Source: an uncultured Oscillospiraceae bacterium
Lineage (GTDB): Bacteria; Bacillota; Clostridia; Oscillospirales; Acutalibacteraceae
Assembly (NCBI GenBank): GCA_900547305.1
Contig: URGH01000035.1
Span: forward strand, 1-25,568
Direction: 5' to 3'
Length of the DNA: 25,568 nucleotides
Shown here: one piece after another, positions 21,010 to 25,568 of the stretch
Layout: the number at the start of each line of letters is the position of its first letter
Numbering within the stretch: position 1 is the stretch's first letter
Notes under the pieces: model-generated
Database searches by the model: none
What the model was told of the DNA's origin: nothing
Seen by the model: the letters and a program-made list of their open reading frames with translations, nothing else
Translations under genes and position numbers: made by a program

Positions 21010-24000
21010 AGTACAAAATATACCAAAGCGCCGTAAAGCAAAAGGATAGGGAAGAATTTAACCGAAAGCTGTTAAAGCTTATAGACAACAAAGAAATCGA
21101 GAAGTACGGTATTACCGGTGACGATGTATATAATGCGTATACCGGCGACGGCGGACTGCACGGACTGAACCATAAGGATTACGACAGCTATTATACTTAC
21201 AGTGAGGAAAAAAAGAATATTGAAAACGGACAGTTTTTTACCCCGCCGAAATTGGCTGAATTGTTGGCAAGCAGTGTAGAGCCGTCAAGGGACGAAACCG
21301 TGGCGGATCTTACCTGCGGTGCGGGCGCGTTTTTTAATTTTCTTCCCAACGAGCATAATCTGTACGGCTGCGAAACGGATATTAAGGCATACAAGGTGGC
21401 AAAATTTCTGTATCCGGACGCAAATATAGAAAACCGCGATATAAGGCTTTACAATCCTGATATGCGGTTTGATTATGTTATAGGAAATCCGCCGTTCAAT
21501 CTTAAATGGTGGATAGACGGCGGCACGGAAATAAAATCTCAGATGTATTTTTGCCTTAAAGCCGCTGCGCTTTTAAAGCCTAAAGGAATAATGGCTGTAA
21601 TTGTCCCGGATTATTTTCTGTCGGATGAATTTATGGCAGGCTCGGATATTGCGGATATGGAAAAGCGCTTTAACTTTTTGGGGCAGGTTGCTTTGCCCGC
21701 CGATTCCTTTTCGGCAACCGGAGTAAATTCCTATGACACGAAAATTCAGTATTGGCAGCGGAAATCCGAAACCGATACGGAAAGCAAACTGTATAAAAAA
21801 GAAATGTCCTTTACCGTTCTTAAAAACAGTAATTACGATGAGATTGCCGCTTGGATTAAAGAAAATATTCTGTCGGCCGCACAGTCTGAACTGCGTAAAA
21901 ACAGGTACGGTATTTTAAGAGAGATTGCAAAGGACGGCGCCTTATCCTCGGATTTCGAGTACAGGGTTAAAAGTATGCTTTATCAGGTGAAGTGCCACCC
22001 AAAGCTCAAAGAGCATTACAACAAATGCAGCGAATATCTTTACCGTTTTGCGCATCAGGAAAAACCCGTAGATATGGATTATAAGGAATGGTGCAAAAAG
22101 CGGATAACCGAGGCAAAGGTTATAGCATACTTAAAAAATGTTATAAAAAAGCAAAGCGCTCCGCCCGCACGGGACAGAACGGCGCTTGTAAAGCAGAAGT
22201 ACGGTTTTGTGTATAAGGGATACAGCCCTAAAGCCGTAAAAACACTTTCCGAGGAGCAGAAAAAGCCGGTACCTATGTACGATATTGTCACGGGAAGCTG
22301 TTTTGATGAATTTCCGGGATATGAAAAACTTATACGCAGAAAGCAGAACGAGTATATCACGCAAAGCCAACCCTTTGCGGATATGACCGAGGACAGCGAA
22401 ATTTCCGAATGGTTAAACGACTTCTCTTTGTGGGACGCGGAAAACGAGGAGGAAATCCGTCTTAACGCCGTACAAAAGCACGATTTAAACCTTATGCTGC
22501 AAAAGCGTTACGGACTTCTCCAGTGGGAGCAAGGTTCGGGTAAAACTCTTGCAGGCATAGCCGTAGGCAAATACCGTATGGAAAAGCAGTTTTTACATAA
22601 CACTTGGGTGGTATCGCCCGCCATATCCATAAGAAACAACTGGGATGTGGTGCTTGAAAATTTCGGATTGCCGTATGTTTTCGTTCAGCGCCTTGCGGAT
22701 ATTGAGAAAATTAAAAAGAGCGATTTTGTAATAATAACCCTTAATGCTCTCAGTAAATACCGTAAGCAGGTAAAACGTTGGGTAAAGCTCCATAATCAGA
22801 AAATACAACTTGTTTTCGATGAAAGCGATGAAATGTCTAACCCATCAACATCAACCGCCAAAAGTGTGCTTGACTGTTTCAGACGCTGCAAAGCAAAGCT
22901 TTTGGCAACGGGCACCAGCACAAGAAACAATATAGTCGAATTTGCTCCGCAGCTTGAGCTTATGTATAACAACTCGGCAAATATGATTTCTTGGTGCAGG
23001 GAAAACTATTCATATGATTATGAGAACGGAGAAGCGTATCTCTCGGATGAGCAGAACGAGTATTTCGGTATGCCGATACCGGCATATAAAAGGGGCTACA
23101 ATCTTTTTAAGGCGTCGCACCTGCCGGGCAAGGCTACGGTTTTCGGAATTGAGAAAATGACGCAGGATATTTATAACTCGGATGTTCTTGACGAGCTGCT
23201 CGGTAAGACTGTAATCACAAGAACCTTTGAGGAGATTGTCGGAAAGGAAATACGCAGGATTCATCAAGTGCCTGTAAAAATGTCGGCAGAGGAAAGAGAG
23301 ATATACGAAATCGCAATGAAAGAGTTTTACAAGCTGAAGGATGAATACTTCGGAAGTACGGGCAATTCCCGTAAGGACAGCGCGCTTGTTATTTTACAGC
23401 AAATATCTATGCTTATGAAGATAAGCGCGGCGCCGAATACGCTCAAAGAGTACACCGGGGGAACGCCCACCAAAATATCCGAAGTAGTAAATATGGTATC
23501 GGATTTCGGTGATGAAATTGTCGCGATAGGGGTCAGACACTTAGATGTTCTTCAAATGTATAAAGAGGCTTTGGAGCAGGAATTTCCCGACAGAACACTG
23601 TTTACGGTGACGGGTAAAATGACCTTTACAAACCGCAAAAAGCTGCGTAAAACGCTCAAAGACAGCGGAAACGGTATTTTGCTTTGCACACAGCAGAGTC
23701 TGCCCTCAAGCGTTAATTTTGAGTATGTCAATAAGGTATTTCTGCCGGAGCTGCATTACAATAACGCTAAAATGAGCCAGTTTTATATGCGGTTTATACG
23801 CTATACCTCAAAGGATTACAAGGATATTTACTTTGTGACCGCCGAGGACAGCATAGAGGCAAACCTGTTGCAAATGGTTATGTGCAAGGAAAAGCTTAAT
23901 TTGTTTATGAAAGGCAAAAAGACCGACCTTGACGAAATATATGAGAAGTTCGGAGTAGACTATAACCTTATATCCCAAATTATGTGTAAGGAAAAGGATG

Positions 24001-24047
24001 AAAACGGACACTCGTACATTCGCTGGGGTCAACAGAAAATTGCCTGA
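21006..24047 (+). CDS. N6-adenine methyltransferase fused to SF2 (SNF2-like) helicase
   Basis: 1013 residues. The N-terminal methylase has motif X/I (QFFTPPKLAEL, about 77-88; ADLTCGAGAFFNF, about 99-111) and the catalytic NPPF (about 160-163 in DYVIGNPPFNLKWW). A linker of about 200 residues follows. The helicase then shows Walker A WEQGSGKTLAGIA (about 506-518), motif Ia-like WVVSPAISIRNNWD, a DExD box as VFDESDEMS (about 602), motif III LLATGTSTR, and motif VI-like QFYMRFIRYTS (about 925). It would couple DNA translocation or remodelling to adenine methylation. Similar fusions are found in conjugative elements, phages and defence loci. It overlaps the DUF4942-like gene by 4 bases and is followed after 19 bases by the gene at 24067. 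No nuclease domain is seen, so a restriction role would need a partner. Confidence 0.85.
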   Translation: MKYKIYQSAVKQKDREEFNRKLLKLIDNKEIEKYGITGDDVYNAYTGDGGLHGLNHKDYDSYYTYSEEKKNIENGQFFTPPKLAELLASSVEPSRDETVADLTCGAGAFFNFLPNEHNLYGCETDIKAYKVAKFLYPDANIENRDIRLYNPDMRFDYVIGNPPFNLKWWIDGGTEIKSQMYFCLKAAALLKPKGIMAVIVPDYFLSDEFMAGSDIADMEKRFNFLGQVALPADSFSATGVNSYDTKIQYWQRKSETDTESKLYKKEMSFTVLKNSNYDEIAAWIKENILSAAQSELRKNRYGILREIAKDGALSSDFEYRVKSMLYQVKCHPKLKEHYNKCSEYLYRFAHQEKPVDMDYKEWCKKRITEAKVIAYLKNVIKKQSAPPARDRTALVKQKYGFVYKGYSPKAVKTLSEEQKKPVPMYDIVTGSCFDEFPGYEKLIRRKQNEYITQSQPFADMTEDSEISEWLNDFSLWDAENEEEIRLNAVQKHDLNLMLQKRYGLLQWEQGSGKTLAGIAVGKYRMEKQFLHNTWVVSPAISIRNNWDVVLENFGLPYVFVQRLADIEKIKKSDFVIITLNALSKYRKQVKRWVKLHNQKIQLVFDESDEMSNPSTSTAKSVLDCFRRCKAKLLATGTSTRNNIVEFAPQLELMYNNSANMISWCRENYSYDYENGEAYLSDEQNEYFGMPIPAYKRGYNLFKASHLPGKATVFGIEKMTQDIYNSDVLDELLGKTVITRTFEEIVGKEIRRIHQVPVKMSAEEREIYEIAMKEFYKLKDEYFGSTGNSRKDSALVILQQISMLMKISAAPNTLKEYTGGTPTKISEVVNMVSDFGDEIVAIGVRHLDVLQMYKEALEQEFPDRTLFTVTGKMTFTNRKKLRKTLKDSGNGILLCTQQSLPSSVNFEYVNKVFLPELHYNNAKMSQFYMRFIRYTSKDYKDIYFVTAEDSIEANLLQMVMCKEKLNLFMKGKKTDLDEIYEKFGVDYNLISQIMCKEKDENGHSYIRWGQQKIA

Positions 24048-24066
24048 TAAAAGGAGGAATTTTAAA

Positions 24067-24849
24067 ATGCAAAATAATTTATATTCGTCCGTCAAACTTG
24101 AATGGTATGAGGTATCATATTACATAGAAAGAGCTTTAACTAAGATTTTAAAAGGAAAAACAATATGCCGTGCAGCATTTGAGGACGCGGAATACTGGTC
24201 TGTACGAATAATGAACAGGCGGTTAAGTGTTTCGGAGCTTAAAACGCTGCTTGAATTTGTTAAGGCGGACGACAAAACGACCGAGGACAGCATACCCGAA
24301 GACAGCGACAGTGCGAAATTTATAGGTATGCGTTTATCTTCAATGCTGCTCGGCGTTGCGTTAGGTGCACGCTGGCAAGAATGTTATGCTACCCAAAACG
24401 CACTTTGGCTTATAGGAATAAGGTTTGATTCCACCTATAAAACGGGTATAGAGTCAAAGTTATGTTTGGTTGGAGACACTGCCGTTGATTCGGAAAAGCT
24501 GCTTTCCGAAAAAGAGTTTAGGAAACTTTTGTATTCAAACGGCGGAGATTATAACGCATTAGTCGTCACAGCCGAACAAAACAGGAAAAATTATGCCGAT
24601 TATTTGTTTTGGCATTATCCGATTTCTGACGGCGAGCATACCGGAGTATATTTTGTTCTTGTTAAAGAGGGGATTATAACCGTTCCGTATAATATCATCA
24701 GGAAAAACAGCTTTGAAAAATTTGTTCTTTCGGATATAAAGCTCTGTACCGATTCGGACATAGCAAACTATATTGCCGAATGGAATAAATTTTCCGATAC
24801 ACTTTCAAAACAACTGAAAGCCTTTAAGGATTATCTTGAAAGCGAATAA
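24067..24849 (+). CDS. Protein of unknown function, last gene of methylase-helicase module
   Basis: 260 residues (MQNNLYSSVKLEWYEVSYYI and onward), soluble, with no signal or membrane helix. It shows an N-terminal helical region (IERALTKILKGKTICRAAFE), an acidic loop (KADDKTTEDSIPEDSDS), and a mixed alpha/beta C-terminal half (YNALVVTAEQNRKNYADYLF, GVYFVLVKEGIITVPYNII). No catalytic motif was found. AAGGAGG is 8 bases before ATG 24067, whereas the frame extending to 23998 overlaps the helicase gene and lacks a ribosome site. Close linkage suggests it works with the methylase-helicase. Confidence 0.7.
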   Translation: MQNNLYSSVKLEWYEVSYYIERALTKILKGKTICRAAFEDAEYWSVRIMNRRLSVSELKTLLEFVKADDKTTEDSIPEDSDSAKFIGMRLSSMLLGVALGARWQECYATQNALWLIGIRFDSTYKTGIESKLCLVGDTAVDSEKLLSEKEFRKLLYSNGGDYNALVVTAEQNRKNYADYLFWHYPISDGEHTGVYFVLVKEGIITVPYNIIRKNSFEKFVLSDIKLCTDSDIANYIAEWNKFSDTLSKQLKAFKDYLESE

Positions 24850-24922
24850 TCACGACAGTTATCTTTAATCTATCAAAGCGCCCAAATTAACGACAACAAA
24901 AAATTAAAAAATGACATTAGTA

Positions 24923-24962
24923 AAATCCCTGCCGATTTCACCGTTGAAGTCAGCAGGGATTT
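24923..24962 (+). terminator. Terminator after the methylase-helicase module
   Basis: AAATCCCTGC (24923-24932) pairs exactly with GCAGGGATTT (24953-24962), followed by an AT-rich stretch. The loop is 20 bases. Confidence 0.7.
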
Positions 24963-25037
24963 AATATCTTTATAACGCAATTACTCAACCGTTTGATTAC
25001 AAACCGCTGAAAACAGCTATCCGAAAACTTATTTTAG

Positions 25038-25072
25038 AAAACCCAACCGCTCATAAAAAGCGATTGGGTTTT
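25038..25072. terminator. Bidirectional terminator between convergent genes
   Basis: AAAACCCAA (25038-25046) pairs with TTGGGTTTT (25064-25072), with inner CGCT/AGCG pairs. Suitable for both the plus-strand module and the minus-strand gene ending at 25087. Bases 24850-25086 hold only these two hairpins and no gene. Confidence 0.8.
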
Positions 25073-25086
25073 GTTCTCAGAGGTAA

Positions 25087-25568
25087 TCAGTAAATTTCAA
25101 CATACTGTGTGTAATAATCTTTGAATTGAACTATTCTCTTTACGGAATTATCGTCCGGAAAATATTCAAAGACTGTACTTGTATACTTTTTACGCATTCC
25201 TCTGCTATCGTGAATATCGAAGAAATACCTTCCATCGGTCACATACAACCTATTAAGAAGAGAATGGTCAAGTTGCTTGGCATATTCTACAATAGCATCG
25301 GTACAACTCGGATAATTCTTTAGGTTATTTCTCTCAGTTTCGGTTGGGAAACTACCTTCATTATACACGTATAAATTATATGTGTCAACATTTGAAGTTT
25401 CGAATTGATTCACTTCCTCATAATCGCCGTTATCATATACAGTATAATAATGGTTTTTCCTTAAAACCATCATTCCGCTCTGACTTTCAGACACAACTTT
25501 AAGAATAGGTTTTCTTGTTTCAATGCGGTGCTTTTTTATTAAATCTCGAGTCAAAGAAACAGTACCGA
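25087..25568 (-). CDS. C-terminal part of an unrecognised protein (runs off window)
   Basis: On the minus strand the frame is open to the window edge (GTVSLTRDLIKKHRIETRK and onward), so the TTG at 25554 is probably internal and the gene starts outside. The visible 160 residues are soluble and rich in Tyr and Asp (HYYTVYDNGDYEEVNQFE, YVTDGRYFFDIHDSRG, FKDYYTQYVEIY) with no recognised motif. It is convergent with the methylase-helicase module and separated from it by a bidirectional terminator. Function unknown. Confidence 0.6.
   Translation of the reverse strand, partial: GTVSLTRDLIKKHRIETRKPILKVVSESQSGMMVLRKNHYYTVYDNGDYEEVNQFETSNVDTYNLYVYNEGSFPTETERNNLKNYPSCTDAIVEYAKQLDHSLLNRLYVTDGRYFFDIHDSRGMRKKYTSTVFEYFPDDNSVKRIVQFKDYYTQYVEIY

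Overview
The window looks like a stretch of a Gram-positive Clostridia-type genome (human-gut Lachnospiraceae, Ruminococcaceae or Oscillospiraceae are plausible). The reasons are strong AGGAGG ribosome sites, TTGACA/TATAAT promoters, a class B sortase, an SPKTG wall-sorting signal, SipW-type secretion, an ImmR/ImmA pair and a TnpX/TnpW recombination module. Most of it (1 to about 19.2 kb) reads as the cargo and right half of an integrative conjugative element of the Tn4451/CTn large-serine-recombinase type. From 19.27 kb a differently styled module begins. No rRNA, tRNA or CRISPR array was seen.

Layout. 1-746: remnants of two conjugation-element genes, a methylase/helicase N-terminal part joined out of frame to the last codons of a VirB4-type ATPase. 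783-2127: a self-contained AAA/DUF4143 ATPase unit with its own palindrome-overlapped promoter and terminator. 2149-4664: a class B sortase overlapping a membrane-anchored CHAP peptidoglycan hydrolase. 4774-6059: a small serine recombinase, a 14-bp inverted-repeat pair enclosing a consensus promoter that points backwards, and a SLOG-like gene. 6070-7561: a tyrosine recombinase enclosed by perfect 27-bp inverted repeats, with a consensus outward-reading promoter just inside the left repeat. 7662-13450: a TetR regulator followed by a SipW/TasA-like surface-fibre operon (SPKTG wall protein, two SipW-type secreted proteins, a Cys-rich small protein, the SipW peptidase, and a membrane protein with an internal SipW signal). 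13531-14644: ImmA-type protease and ImmR-type repressor, with operators on the divergent promoter. 14770-19145: ArpU-like regulator, a helically phased GTCCGA array, structured non-coding DNA, a sigma-like regulator, a MazF-like toxin with a Cys-rich tail, TnpW and the large serine recombinase TnpX. 19265-24849: sigma-like gene, two uncharacterised genes, a DUF4942-like gene and an adenine methylase-helicase fusion. 25087-25568: the C-terminal part of an unknown minus-strand gene.

The most interesting proposal is that 6070-7561 is a self-carrying invertible phase switch. In the orientation given, its promoter fires leftward into a minus-strand terminator (6040-6059), so the fibre operon is predicted OFF. 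Inverting the segment between the 27-bp repeats would aim the same promoter at the TetR/SipW operon. The region 5396-5560 next to the serine recombinase has the same logic on a smaller scale. If both are real, this element carries two recombinase-linked promoter switches back to back, one of them controlling a horizontally transferable surface fibre. Repeats, promoters and terminators are read directly from the sequence; inversion and its effect are inference.
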